Assembly: GCA_019310385.1 (NCBI GenBank) | Contig: JAFDEK010000032.1 | Coordinates: 1-36,040, forward strand | DNA: 36,040 bases | Direction: 5' to 3' | DNA from: Deltaproteobacteria bacterium | Lineage (GTDB): Bacteria; Myxococcota_A; UBA9160; UBA4427 | Shown here: piece by piece, positions 25,386 through 33,544 of the stretch | How the letters are laid out: each line of letters opens with the position of its first letter | Position numbering within the stretch: the stretch's first letter is position 1 | Translations under genes and position numbers: made by a program | Notes under the pieces: model-generated | Databases searched by the model: none | Seen by the model: only the letters and a program-made list of their open reading frames with translations | Told to the model about the DNA's origin: nothing

Positions 25386-26789
25386 GTCGATGTAGCCGAG
25401 GGCCTCGAGGGCCCGGCGAGCATCTTCGGAGAGGTCGTCCTCGCTGACGGACGCCGCGGCGCCCTCTCCAACGAGCTGTGCGCGGCGCCTCGCATTGGTC
25501 GCCACCCGCTCGGACAGGAGCGCGGAGAGGGTCGCAACCCGGTCCGGGTGCTTTGCCGCCAGGTTCCAGCTCTCCTTCGCATCGAGCTCGAGATTGTAGA
25601 GCAGCGCAGCCTGGCCCTCGGATCGGAAGATCAGCTTCCACGGAGCGTGCGTGATGGCGCGGGTCTGCACGCCATCGAGATCGAGACTGGCGTAGCGGCT
25701 GCGTTCGCCGCCGGCCGGAGGCTGCGTCAGCGAACGGCCGTCGAGAGCGTAGGGCACGGGAATCCCGGTCAGCTCGAGCAGGGTGGGCGCGATGTCGACC
25801 AGCGCGACCGGAGCCTCGACCCGCGCCGCCACCGGAAGGCCTGCACGCGAGCGGATGATCAGCGGAACGCGGATGGACTCCTCGAAGAGCGAGAGCCCGT
25901 GCATGGTGTTTCCATGCTCCCAGAACTCCTCCCCGTGATCCGAAGTGAAGACCACGATGGTGTCGTCGTAGCGGCCGCGTAGGCGAAGATGCTCCAGTAG
26001 TCGTCCCAGGGAATCATCGTTGAAGGCGATCTCCCCTTCGTAGAGGGAGCGCAGGCGCGCGCGGTCGGCCGGGCTGAGGTCCTTGCGCGTGATCGCGAGC
26101 GGATCGCTGTCGACCCGACCCGCGTAGCCGCCCCGGTGCCGATCGAAAGCCGCCGGCGGCTCGTAGGGCCAATGGGGATCGATGCTGAGGACGAAAAGAA
26201 AGAAGGGCCCCTCGACCGAGTCGATCCAGCGCTTCACGCGTTCGGTCACCTGATCCGAGGGAACGACGCTCTCCCGCGCGTCGATCATGCCCCGAGCGCG
26301 CCGTTCGTAGAGCTCGACGTACTCGTCGTAGCCCTGATCGAAGCCGTAGAAGGAGCCCACGTTGGGGTTCGCAACGACGGCGCCCGTCGCATAGCCGCGC
26401 TCTGCGAAGAGCTCCGGGAGCAGGACCAGGCGCTCCGAGAGGGCGTCGTTGCGATCCTCGGCACCGTGCACCCCTGGGTAGAGGCCCGTCAGAATCGTCG
26501 CAACCGAGGCGCGAGTCCACGAGCTGGGCGCCTGCGCGTCGAGGAAGAGGGTTCCCTCTCGTGCGAGCTGGTCGACCGCCGGTGTCTCGACGCTTCGATT
26601 GCCGTAGCGGGGGAGGCCGTCGGCGCGCAGGGTGTCGACCACGTAGAGGAGAACACTCGGCCCCTCCGGAGTGGAAGCGGCGGGCCTTTCCTGGGTGGAT
26701 TGCGGGGGGGGCGGGGCGCTGCTGTCTCCGCAATCCAGAACAATGACCGCCAGCGCCAGGCAGGTCCTTCGACGGAAGGGCTTCCTCAT
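25377..26789 (-). CDS. Sulfatase-family lipoprotein with Thr at the nucleophile position
   Basis: Exported sulfatase-fold protein of 470 residues. A basic start (RKPFRRR), a hydrophobic core and Cys20 suggest a lipoprotein, although Asp precedes the Cys, which is unusual. Metal-site residues are Asp52 (VDTLRAD), His206 (DPHWPY) and Asp284-His285 (TSDHGEEFWEHG). The nucleophile motif reads T-R-A-S-V-A-T-I-L-T-G, so the residue that should become formylglycine is Thr92. A classic sulfatase reaction is therefore doubtful; phosphodiesterase or phosphotransferase chemistry is possible. The ATG at 26789 is chosen over an in-frame start 63 bases upstream because it begins at the signal peptide and follows the small membrane protein gene by 16 bp. 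It ends the P450 operon. Confidence 0.86.
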   Translation of the reverse strand: MRKPFRRRTCLALAVIVLDCGDSSAPPPPQSTQERPAASTPEGPSVLLYVVDTLRADGLPRYGNRSVETPAVDQLAREGTLFLDAQAPSSWTRASVATILTGLYPGVHGAEDRNDALSERLVLLPELFAERGYATGAVVANPNVGSFYGFDQGYDEYVELYERRARGMIDARESVVPSDQVTERVKRWIDSVEGPFFLFVLSIDPHWPYEPPAAFDRHRGGYAGRVDSDPLAITRKDLSPADRARLRSLYEGEIAFNDDSLGRLLEHLRLRGRYDDTIVVFTSDHGEEFWEHGNTMHGLSLFEESIRVPLIIRSRAGLPVAARVEAPVALVDIAPTLLELTGIPVPYALDGRSLTQPPAGGERSRYASLDLDGVQTRAITHAPWKLIFRSEGQAALLYNLELDAKESWNLAAKHPDRVATLSALLSERVATNARRRAQLVGEGAAASVSEDDLSEDARRALEALGYIDAD

Positions 26790-26805
26790 GCTGGTTCCCG
26801 CTGGC

Positions 26806-27072
26806 TCAGCGCTCCGAATGCTCCTGCGCCTCCCAGCGCTGGGAGAGGACACTCGCCCCCACGAAGACCCCTGCCAGGGGAAAGCAAATCAGTGCGATCT
26901 CCATTCCGAAGGCACCGGGGGGAATAAAGAAGTGCGACGCCAGCCACTCGACCACGAAGAAGACGAGGAAGTAGGCGGCGAGGACGCCTGGCCGTCGAGA
27001 ATTGCGGAAGCGAAACGCGAATACCGCGGTCAGCACGGAGGCGATCGAGAAGGCGACGACGAAGGCAGTCAC
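26806..27072 (-). CDS. Small membrane protein, unknown function
   Basis: An 88-residue protein with probably three membrane helices: about 2-20 (VVAFSIASVLTAVFAF), about 29-48 (VLAAYFLVFFVVEWLASHFF) and about 56-76 (MEIALICFPLAGVFVGASVL). A basic FRNSRRPG loop lies between the first two, and the end is charged. I do not recognise a family. The GTG start at 27072 is the only reasonable one; its ribosome site is weak. It sits 69 bp after the MFS gene and 16 bp before the sulfatase-family gene, so it is likely part of the same transcript and may assist one of the two. Confidence 0.7.
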   Translation of the reverse strand: MTAFVVAFSIASVLTAVFAFRFRNSRRPGVLAAYFLVFFVVEWLASHFFIPPGAFGMEIALICFPLAGVFVGASVLSQRWEAQEHSER

Positions 27073-27141
27073 ACTGCGAAGCTACGCCGTACCGGGAATC
27101 CCCACAAGCCCCGACTTCGAGCGGGAGAGGCGGCCAGGGGG

Positions 27142-28326
27142 CTAGAGCTCGCTGAGTGTGCGCCAGCCGAAGGCCAGGATTCCGAGCAGTAGCAGAGTGG
27201 GAATGGCGCCGAAGATCCCCATGGCGAGCTGGTCTCCGGCGAAGTCGGCCAACATCCCGACGAAGAGGGCGCCCATGGGGGCGAGCATCACCACCATGAA
27301 GACGAGGCCCATCACCCGGCCCCGCATCTCCTCGGGGACAGCCATCTGTATTCCCGTGAAGGTGGCCACCATCCACAGCTGACCGCAGACGCCGGTGCCA
27401 AACTCCACGACCAGGATGTACTCATAGGAGAACGCGAAGGCGTAGAGGAAGATCAGGACGGAAAAGCCCAGCATGCTCGCGGCGATGAGCAGCCCGGGCC
27501 GCCGAGCCACGGGGCGGGTTGCGACGAAGAGGGCCGACACCAGCCCCCCCAGGCCGGCCGCGCCCGCCATGACGCCGTAGCCCGTGCTGCCCACTTCGAG
27601 GACGTGGCGCGCGAAGATGGGCCGCATGGCGGCCAGGGCGCCGTTGAAGATCGACATGGAGCAGACGATCAGCGCGAGCAGCACCGCGCGGTGCTGCACT
27701 ACGTATACGAGGCCCTCCTCGAGGTCGGCCCACCAGTGGGTCTCCCGTGCACCATCGCCCGAGACGCCCGGCACGGGGACGAGGAGCAGGAGCCCCGCGG
27801 CCATGACGAGGCCCGCCGCCACGGAGAGGTACGCGACCACGAAGCCCGCGGCGCCCAGCAAGGCGCCACCCAGCAAGGGCCCCAGGGTCTGGCCCACACC
27901 GGTCGCGGCTGCGTTGAGCGACACCGCGCTCTGCAGGGATTCGCGTCCTACCACGTCGAAGACATAGGTCTGGGTGGCGGGCTGCATGAGGGACATGAGC
28001 AAGCCGAGGGCCACGGAGGCGACGAGAACGTGGGCGACCTCGATGCCCCCGGTGGCCACCAGGGCCGCGACGGCGCAGAGCACGAGGGCCAGCCCGAGGC
28101 GTCCGGCCACCAGGATGTTGCGCCGGGCCAGGCGATCCACCGCGACGCCCGAGAGAGGCGAGGTCACAAAGATCACACCGCCCTGGATGAAGCTCACGAG
28201 GCCAATGAGGGTGCGCGATTCGGTGAGGCTGGTAACCAGCCATTGGAGAATCAACAGCTGGGCGTAGGTGCAGCAGAACTGGACGAGGTTGGAAGCCCAG
28301 AGCTTGGAGAAGTGAGGTACGCGCAA
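27142..28326 (-). CDS. MFS transporter (12-helix type)
   Basis: Predicted inner-membrane transporter, at least 394 residues, of the MFS group with DHA3/enterobactin-exporter-like features. The first helix block is VPHFSKLWASNLVQFCCTYAQLLILQWLV, followed by the motif-A-like loop SPLSGVAVDRLARRNILVAGR (about 56-76). A second half begins after the charged loop near 190-205. The annotated start is TTG at 28326, with no ribosome site. Typical relatives begin about ten residues earlier, and the upstream codons (PLATLLAT) look coding, with in-frame CTG codons at 28347 and 28338. The frame is open back to the TAG that ends the aldehyde dehydrogenase, in the same frame, with no ATG or GTG. The true start is therefore uncertain. 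Substrate unknown; export of a P450 product is a reasonable guess. Confidence 0.87.
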   Translation of the reverse strand: MRVPHFSKLWASNLVQFCCTYAQLLILQWLVTSLTESRTLIGLVSFIQGGVIFVTSPLSGVAVDRLARRNILVAGRLGLALVLCAVAALVATGGIEVAHVLVASVALGLLMSLMQPATQTYVFDVVGRESLQSAVSLNAAATGVGQTLGPLLGGALLGAAGFVVAYLSVAAGLVMAAGLLLLVPVPGVSGDGARETHWWADLEEGLVYVVQHRAVLLALIVCSMSIFNGALAAMRPIFARHVLEVGSTGYGVMAGAAGLGGLVSALFVATRPVARRPGLLIAASMLGFSVLIFLYAFAFSYEYILVVEFGTGVCGQLWMVATFTGIQMAVPEEMRGRVMGLVFMVVMLAPMGALFVGMLADFAGDQLAMGIFGAIPTLLLLGILAFGWRTLSEL

Positions 28327-28416
28327 CGTCGCGAGCAGCGTTGCCAGAGGCCCCGCGCCGCCCTCCGCCTTCCCGGCCCCGGAAGAGATCGTCCTACCCC
28401 GCTCTCGTGGGCACGG

Positions 28417-29886
28417 CTACTGCTTCCCCGGCAGACCGATCACCTTGGTCTCGAGGTATTCCTCGAAACCCAGCACGCCGCTCTCGCGCCCGATCCCGCT
28501 CTGCCGATAGCCGCCGAAGGGCGTATCGACGTCGTACCACTGGCCCCCGTTGACCGAGAGGGTGCCCGTGCGAATGCGCCGCGCCACCGAGAGCGCGCGC
28601 TCCTCGCTGGCGCTCGTCACACCACCCGAGAGGCCATAGATGGAATTGTTCGCGATCCGAACGGCGTCCTCCTCGTCCTCGTAGGGAATGACGCAGAGCA
28701 CGGGCCCGAAGATCTCCTCCTGGGCGACCGTCGAGTCCGGGTCCACATCGGCGAGCAGGGTCGGCTCCACGAAGAAACCCTTGGAGAGGTGCGCGGGCAC
28801 GCCGCCGCCGCTTACGACCCGGGCCCCCTCTTCGATGCCCTTCTCGATGTAATAGAGCACCCGCTCCTGCTGCTTCTTGCTCACCAGGGGCCCCATCAGC
28901 TTGCCGGGATCCGTCGGGTCGCCGTAGGGGAGCTTCTCGAATGCCGCCGCGAGTATCTCGAGGCCCTCCTCGTAGCGGGCGCGCGGGAGGAGCATCCGGG
29001 TCTGCAACGCACAGCCCTGTCCCGCGTGGGTGCACACCGTCGCGCCAAAGGGGAGCACCTGCTCGAAGGGCGCGTCGTCGAGGATGATGTTCGCCGACTT
29101 GCCACCCAGCTCGAGGAAGACCTTCTTGATCGTGGCCGACGCGGCTTCCATGACCCGGCGCCCGGTGGCGGTCGAGCCCGTGAAGGTGACGAGGTCCACC
29201 CGCGGATCGCTCGAGAGGATGGCCCCCACCGCGTGGTCCGCGGAAGCGACCACGTTCACCACGCCGGCCGGGATGTCGGTCTTCTCGTGAACGAGCCGCC
29301 CGATGTGGGTCGCGCACCAGGGCGTGTCGGGCGCGGGCTTGAGCACGACGGTGTTGCCCGCGGCCAGCGCGGGACCGAGCTTGGTCAGGTTCAGGGCAAG
29401 GGGGAAGTTCCAGGGCGTGATGGCGCCGACCACACCCGTCGCCTCCCGACGAAGCAGACGCCGCTGGGGCTGGCCCATGAACTGGATGTCGGACATGGGC
29501 TTTTCGTACTCGTAGCTGCCGGCGAGATTCGCCCAGTAGGGCATGCAGTCGATGTAGGAATCGCACTGAACGCCGTTGGTGAGCAACGCGGGCGCGCCCG
29601 CTTCGGCGGTCACGATCGGTCGGAGCCGCTCCTTGGCCTCACTCAGCGCCTCGCAGAGCTGGCTCAGGCACTTCTGGCGAAAGGCGGGGTCCGTGGACCA
29701 GCTCGTCTCGTCGAAGGCCCGGCGCGCCGCGGCGATCGCGGTGTCCATGTCCTCCTTCGTGCCGTCGGCGCAAACCCCGATCACCTCCTCGGTGGCGGGG
29801 TTGATGTTGTCGAAGGTGGCACCGTTGCTGGCATCGACGAGCTGGCCGTCGATGAGGTTGCGCTTCTCGCCGTCCAGGTCTGCCAC
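28417..29886 (-). CDS. NAD(P)-dependent aldehyde dehydrogenase
   Basis: Oxidises an aldehyde to a carboxylic acid. The 489 residues contain the full active site: Asn160 in TPWNF, Lys183 in VLKPAP, the NAD loop FTGSTATGRRV at 235-245, the general base Glu259 in LELGGKS and the nucleophile Cys292 in AGQGCALQ. The C-terminal block with TPFGGYRQSGIGRESG is also standard. The GTG start at 29886 follows AAGGAG with five bases between. The gene follows the P450 by 62 bp, so it is well placed to oxidise an aldehyde formed after P450 hydroxylation. AGQGC, rather than GGQ.C, is common in the group that includes NAD-dependent betaine and medium-chain aldehyde enzymes; the exact substrate is unknown. Confidence 0.94.
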   Translation of the reverse strand: MADLDGEKRNLIDGQLVDASNGATFDNINPATEEVIGVCADGTKEDMDTAIAAARRAFDETSWSTDPAFRQKCLSQLCEALSEAKERLRPIVTAEAGAPALLTNGVQCDSYIDCMPYWANLAGSYEYEKPMSDIQFMGQPQRRLLRREATGVVGAITPWNFPLALNLTKLGPALAAGNTVVLKPAPDTPWCATHIGRLVHEKTDIPAGVVNVVASADHAVGAILSSDPRVDLVTFTGSTATGRRVMEAASATIKKVFLELGGKSANIILDDAPFEQVLPFGATVCTHAGQGCALQTRMLLPRARYEEGLEILAAAFEKLPYGDPTDPGKLMGPLVSKKQQERVLYYIEKGIEEGARVVSGGGVPAHLSKGFFVEPTLLADVDPDSTVAQEEIFGPVLCVIPYEDEEDAVRIANNSIYGLSGGVTSASEERALSVARRIRTGTLSVNGGQWYDVDTPFGGYRQSGIGRESGVLGFEEYLETKVIGLPGKQ

Positions 29887-29948
29887 GGGGTCTCCTTGCT
29901 CGCTGCCCGATCGAGTAAGGGGAATTGTAGAGGAGTCGGGAGCCGGCT

Positions 29949-31145
29949 TCAGCCGCCCGCCGCGCTGCCACCGGACGTGAATCGAAGGGGCATCTTCGCG
30001 TAGCCGCGTACGTTGCCCGAGTGGATGCGCAGCAGGCCAGAGGTGTCGATCTCGAAGTCCCGCAGGCGCCGGTGCACCTCCTCCAGGGCCACCCGCCCCT
30101 CGAGCCGCGCCAGGGAGGCCCCGAGACAGAAGTGGGTGCCCTGGCCGAAGGCCAGACTCTGCTTGTGATCCCGCGTCATGTCGAAGGTGTCGGGGTTCGG
30201 GAAGACGCGCTCGTCGCGGTTCGCGGAGCCGATCATCAGCGCCACCCAGTCGCCGGCCTTCATGGTCTGGCCGTGGAGCTCAACGTCCTCGGTGACCGTG
30301 CGATAGAGGATCTGCGAGGAGGCATCGAAGCGCAGGGTCTCCTCCACCCACTTCTCGACGAGCCGGGGGTCGGCGTCCACCATGGCGCGCTGATCGGGGC
30401 AGTGTTGCAGCCAGTAGAGTGCGTTGCCCAGGAGCTTGGTGGTGGTCTCGTTGCCCGCAATGCTCATGAGAAAGAGGAAGCCCACGATCTCCACGTCCGA
30501 CAGGCGATCGCCTTCGATCTCCGCCGCGATGAGGGCGTCGGTGACGGTGTCGCCGCCCCTGGCCGCACGGCGCCTTGCTACGTCGAGGATGAAGTAGGCG
30601 AGCATCTCGCCGGAGGCCGCCGTGCTCTCCTCCGGCAGGGTGGGATCGCCCTCCTCGCGGTGCACCACCTGGTCCGCCCAGCCGCGCACCCTGTCGCGCT
30701 CGTGCTGGGGGACACCGATCATCTCGCTGATCACGTCCATGGGGAGCTTCCCCGCGAAGTCGTCGATGAAGTCGCACTGTCCCTTTTCGATGACGCGATC
30801 GATGTAGCGGTTGGCGAGCTCGCGGATCCTGGGCTCGAGCTCGCGCACCCGCCGCGGCGTAAAGCCCCGGGAGACCAGCGCACGCATGCGGTCGTGGCGC
30901 GGCGGGTCCATGGCGAGGAAGGACATCACGCGATGGGCTTCGGGACCCATGGCCTCGAGCGCCACCCCGTTGGCGCTGGAGAAGCGCCGCGGGTCGCGCA
31001 GGGCCATCAGGACGTCATCGTGACGCGAGAGGGCCCAGAAGCCGAGCTCCTCGTTGCGGTAGACGGGCGCCTCGTCGCGCAGGGCGCGGTAGGTGGGATA
31101 GGGATTCTCGTGGGTATCCCAGCTGAAGGGATTGAACTCGACCAT
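29949..31145 (-). CDS. Cytochrome P450
   Basis: Soluble bacterial class I P450 of 398 residues that should hydroxylate a hydrophobic substrate with electrons from a ferredoxin. The I-helix motif AGNETT is at 230-235, ExxR at Glu269-Arg272, and the heme loop FGQGTHFCLG at 333-342 with Cys340 as thiolate ligand. FLAMDPPRHDRMRALVSRGFTPRRV (about 76-100) is typical of CYP families acting on terpenes, steroids or fatty acids. The ATG at 31145 is chosen for the GGAGAG site and the usual N-terminus; an upstream extension has no homology. It is first in an operon with the aldehyde dehydrogenase, and divergent from a ferredoxin reductase-type gene. No ferredoxin gene is seen in the window. Confidence 0.95.
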   Translation of the reverse strand: MVEFNPFSWDTHENPYPTYRALRDEAPVYRNEELGFWALSRHDDVLMALRDPRRFSSANGVALEAMGPEAHRVMSFLAMDPPRHDRMRALVSRGFTPRRVRELEPRIRELANRYIDRVIEKGQCDFIDDFAGKLPMDVISEMIGVPQHERDRVRGWADQVVHREEGDPTLPEESTAASGEMLAYFILDVARRRAARGGDTVTDALIAAEIEGDRLSDVEIVGFLFLMSIAGNETTTKLLGNALYWLQHCPDQRAMVDADPRLVEKWVEETLRFDASSQILYRTVTEDVELHGQTMKAGDWVALMIGSANRDERVFPNPDTFDMTRDHKQSLAFGQGTHFCLGASLARLEGRVALEEVHRRLRDFEIDTSGLLRIHSGNVRGYAKMPLRFTSGGSAAGG

Positions 31146-31202
31146 GCTGCTCTCTCCGCTCTCTCCGCGACCTCGGCGCCTCGATGATGGTAGGGCTTCC
31201 TG

Positions 31203-31231
31203 TGTATAGGCCAGGAGCATTTGTGTCACAA
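31203..31231 (-). promoter_or_regulatory. P450 operon promoter with palindrome over the -35 box
   Basis: On the minus strand TTGTGA (31226-31231) and TATACA (31203-31208) are separated by exactly 17 bp, four of six matches each to the sigma70 consensus. The leader to the ATG at 31145 is about 50 bases. The perfect 11-bp palindrome TTGTGTCACAA at 31221-31231 covers the -35 box, a common place for a repressor operator; it could also control the divergent reductase gene. Confidence 0.5.
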
Positions 31232-31283
31232 TGTAGGAGAGCCTGGTGCGGATACGGCGGCTGCCAGCGGGGGATGCGGGAAG

Positions 31284-32489
31284 ATGAGCGCGCTCGAGAA
31301 CATCGTCGTCGTGGGGGTCTCTCTCGCGGGCCTGCGCACCATCGAGGCCCTACGCCGCGAAGGCTACGAAGGGGCCATCGTGGCCCTCGGCGAAGAGCCC
31401 CATCTACCCTACGACCGGCCTCCCCTCTCGAAGCAGTTCCTGACGGGCGAGTGGGACCAGGAGAAGATCAGCCTGCGCAAGCAGGGCTTCGACGACCTCG
31501 GCATCACCTGGCGCAGGGGCGAGCGCGCCCAGGCCCTCGACGCGGGCGCCAAGGAGATCGTTCTCGAAAGCGGCGAGCGCCTCGGCTACGGCGGCCTGGT
31601 GATCGCGACGGGAAGCGTCGCCAAGCGTCTACCCTTCGGCCGCGATCTCGCGGGCATCCACGTGCTGCGCAGCCTGGGCGACGCCGTCGCGCTGCGCGAT
31701 GAGCTTGGCCGCAGTCCGCGAGTGCTGGTCGTCGGCGCGGGCTTCATCGGCATGGAGGCGGCCGCCACCTGCCGGGAGATGGGCCTCGAGGTGAGCGTCG
31801 TCGAGCCCCTCGAAGCGCCACTGCTGCGCGGCCTCGGTCCCGTGCTCGGGCCCTACGTGGGCGAGAAGCACCGCTCGAAGGGCGTCGAGCTGCGCTGCGG
31901 TGTCGGAGTCGAGGGCTTCGAAGGACAGGGCCGCGTCGAGCGGGTGCGGCTCGCCGGCGGCGACAGCATCGATGCCGACGTGGTAATCGTCGGCATCGGC
32001 GTCGCGCCCGCCATCGGCTGGCTCGAGGGCTCGGGCCTCGAGCTCGACGACGGCATCGTGTGCGACGGCGCCGGGGGAACCAAGCTCCCGGACATCGTCG
32101 CCGTGGGCGATGCCGCGCGCTGGCACAACCCGCTGGCGAGGGGGCCGGTGCGCTACGAGCACTGGACCAGCGCGGTCGAGCAGGCGGACTTCGTCGCCGC
32201 GCGGCTTCTCCGAGGCCCCGACGTCCCCGCGCTCTCCCAGGTCCCCTATGTGTGGACGGACCAGTTCGAGCTGCGCCTCGCCGTCGCGGGCCGCATCAGC
32301 CCGGGGGCCGAGATGCACGTGTGCAAGGGAAGCCTCGAGGAGGAGCGTTGCCTCGTCCTATTCGGCCGCGAGGGCCGGCTCGAAGGCGCCGCCGGCCTGC
32401 GGCGGCCGCGGCCCCTGCTGGGGGCCCGCAAGCGCATCGGCGAGGGGATCTCCTTCGAGGAGGCGATCGCGGAGAATGCGGACGGCTGA
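31284..32489 (+). CDS. FAD-dependent ferredoxin/rubredoxin reductase-type oxidoreductase
   Basis: Predicted FAD enzyme of 401 residues that passes electrons from NAD(P)H to a ferredoxin, as in P450 and dioxygenase systems. The FAD site is GVSLAG at 11-16, followed by the family motif YDRPPLSKQFL near 44-54. The NAD(P)H site is GAGFIG around 149-154. The second FAD motif is DIVAVGDAARWHNP near 272-285, and a C-terminal domain contains EHWTSAVEQA. The ATG at 31284 has GCGGGAAG upstream; an earlier in-frame start has no homology. It is divergent from the P450 across 138 bp and probably its reductase, although a ferredoxin gene is missing here. The first glycine motif has Ser at the third position, usual for this group. 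Confidence 0.92.
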   Translation: MSALENIVVVGVSLAGLRTIEALRREGYEGAIVALGEEPHLPYDRPPLSKQFLTGEWDQEKISLRKQGFDDLGITWRRGERAQALDAGAKEIVLESGERLGYGGLVIATGSVAKRLPFGRDLAGIHVLRSLGDAVALRDELGRSPRVLVVGAGFIGMEAAATCREMGLEVSVVEPLEAPLLRGLGPVLGPYVGEKHRSKGVELRCGVGVEGFEGQGRVERVRLAGGDSIDADVVIVGIGVAPAIGWLEGSGLELDDGIVCDGAGGTKLPDIVAVGDAARWHNPLARGPVRYEHWTSAVEQADFVAARLLRGPDVPALSQVPYVWTDQFELRLAVAGRISPGAEMHVCKGSLEEERCLVLFGREGRLEGAAGLRRPRPLLGARKRIGEGISFEEAIAENADG

Positions 32490-32502
32490 TTGACGGGCGA
32501 AG

Positions 32503-32525
32503 GAGGGCGCGTTGGTGGTGCCCTC
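32503..32525 (+). terminator. Candidate intrinsic terminator after the reductase gene
   Basis: GAGGGCGC and GTGCCCTC pair as an 8-bp stem with one G-U pair, around a 7-base loop, 13 bases after the stop of the reductase. The following stretch (ggtgcttggttgcttt) is moderately T-rich. It lies between convergent genes and could end transcription from the plus side. Confidence 0.45.
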
Positions 32526-32549
32526 GGTGCTTGGTTGCTTTGCGTGGAG

Positions 32550-33521
32550 TCAGTAGCCCCGTTCGAGGTCCACGACGCCTACGAGCGGCTCGTCGTCGAG
32601 GTAGTGGCGCAGGTTCTCCGCGAAGGTGTCGAGGAGGCGCTCGACCGCTCCCGGCATGGACCAGGAGATGTGGGGGCTGAGTCGAACACCGGGGTGGGTA
32701 TAGAGCCAGTGGCCTTCGGGCAGGGGCTCGGGGTCGCAGACGTCCAGGGAAGCCCGCGCGACGCGGCCGTCGTCCAGGGCCGCGCGCAGCGCTTCCTGGT
32801 CGACGAGAGAGCCCCGGGCGATGTTCACGAGATGGACGCCCGGCTTCACCATCGCGAGGGCCTCGGCGCCGATCAGGTGCCGGGTCGCCGCGGTCGCGGA
32901 AGCCGCCACCACGAGATGGTCCGCGGCGGCGAAGAGACCGTCCAGCTGCTGAACCACCTCGACGTCGGGGACCGGGCTCGGCGCGGCAGTTCGTCGGAAC
33001 GCCTGCACTTGCATACCGAAGGCCCGGGCCCGGGTCGCCACCGCGCAGCCGATCCCGCCCAGACCGACCAGCCCCAGGGTCTTGCCCTCGAGGCTTCCGA
33101 GCTCGGCCCAATTCCAACGCTCGGGAGGGTCGCTGACCCAGCGCTCGGGGAGCTGCTTCTCGAAGGCGAGCATGACGGCCAGGGTCCATTCCGCGATGGG
33201 GACCGCGCTCGCGCCCCGGGAGCAGGAGAGGATGCGATCGCCCACGAACTCCACGGGGAAGCGGTCGATCCCCGTACCGATGGTGTGGATCCAGCGCACT
33301 CCCCGCTGCGCGATCTCACCGAGGTTCGGACTCCCCCAGGCAAAGGTGAGCAGCACCTCGCCCTCCACGCCTTCGGGCAGCGCGCCCTCGGTCGGAACCT
33401 CGACGAACTCGATGTCGGGGAAGCGGGACGTGACGGATTCGAGACTAGCAACGGGAAGCTGGGTGAGTACGCGCAAGTTCGCTGTCCTCTCGGTGTCCAC
33501 CGTGTCTACCATGTCTGCCAT
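32550..33521 (-). CDS. D-isomer-specific 2-hydroxyacid dehydrogenase family protein
   Basis: Predicted NAD(P)-dependent reductase or dehydrogenase for a 2-hydroxy acid, 323 residues. The nucleotide-binding motif GLGGIG is at 153-158, with an Arg-Arg pair after the second strand (176-177) that favours NADPH. The catalytic triad is Arg236 (NIARGSLVD), Glu265 (CDPEPLP) and His284 (SPHISW). The N-terminal substrate domain carries the loop TIGTGIDRFP. The ATG at 33521 or a second ATG nine bases later could start it; neither has a strong ribosome site. It is last in a four-gene minus-strand operon, 23 bp after the phosphotransferase. A glyoxylate/hydroxypyruvate reductase-like role is possible, but the substrate is unknown. 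Confidence 0.92.
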   Translation of the reverse strand: MADMVDTVDTERTANLRVLTQLPVASLESVTSRFPDIEFVEVPTEGALPEGVEGEVLLTFAWGSPNLGEIAQRGVRWIHTIGTGIDRFPVEFVGDRILSCSRGASAVPIAEWTLAVMLAFEKQLPERWVSDPPERWNWAELGSLEGKTLGLVGLGGIGCAVATRARAFGMQVQAFRRTAAPSPVPDVEVVQQLDGLFAAADHLVVAASATAATRHLIGAEALAMVKPGVHLVNIARGSLVDQEALRAALDDGRVARASLDVCDPEPLPEGHWLYTHPGVRLSPHISWSMPGAVERLLDTFAENLRHYLDDEPLVGVVDLERGY

Positions 33522-33544
33522 GCTTTGCGTGCCGACTCCCGACT

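Noticed and set aside
27604-30003. 799-codon open frame on the plus strand opposite MFS and aldehyde dehydrogenase genes
   Set aside because: Antisense shadow of two well-supported genes; the composition is low-complexity Gly/Arg/Glu/His/Asp and it crosses the gap between them without a sensible start.
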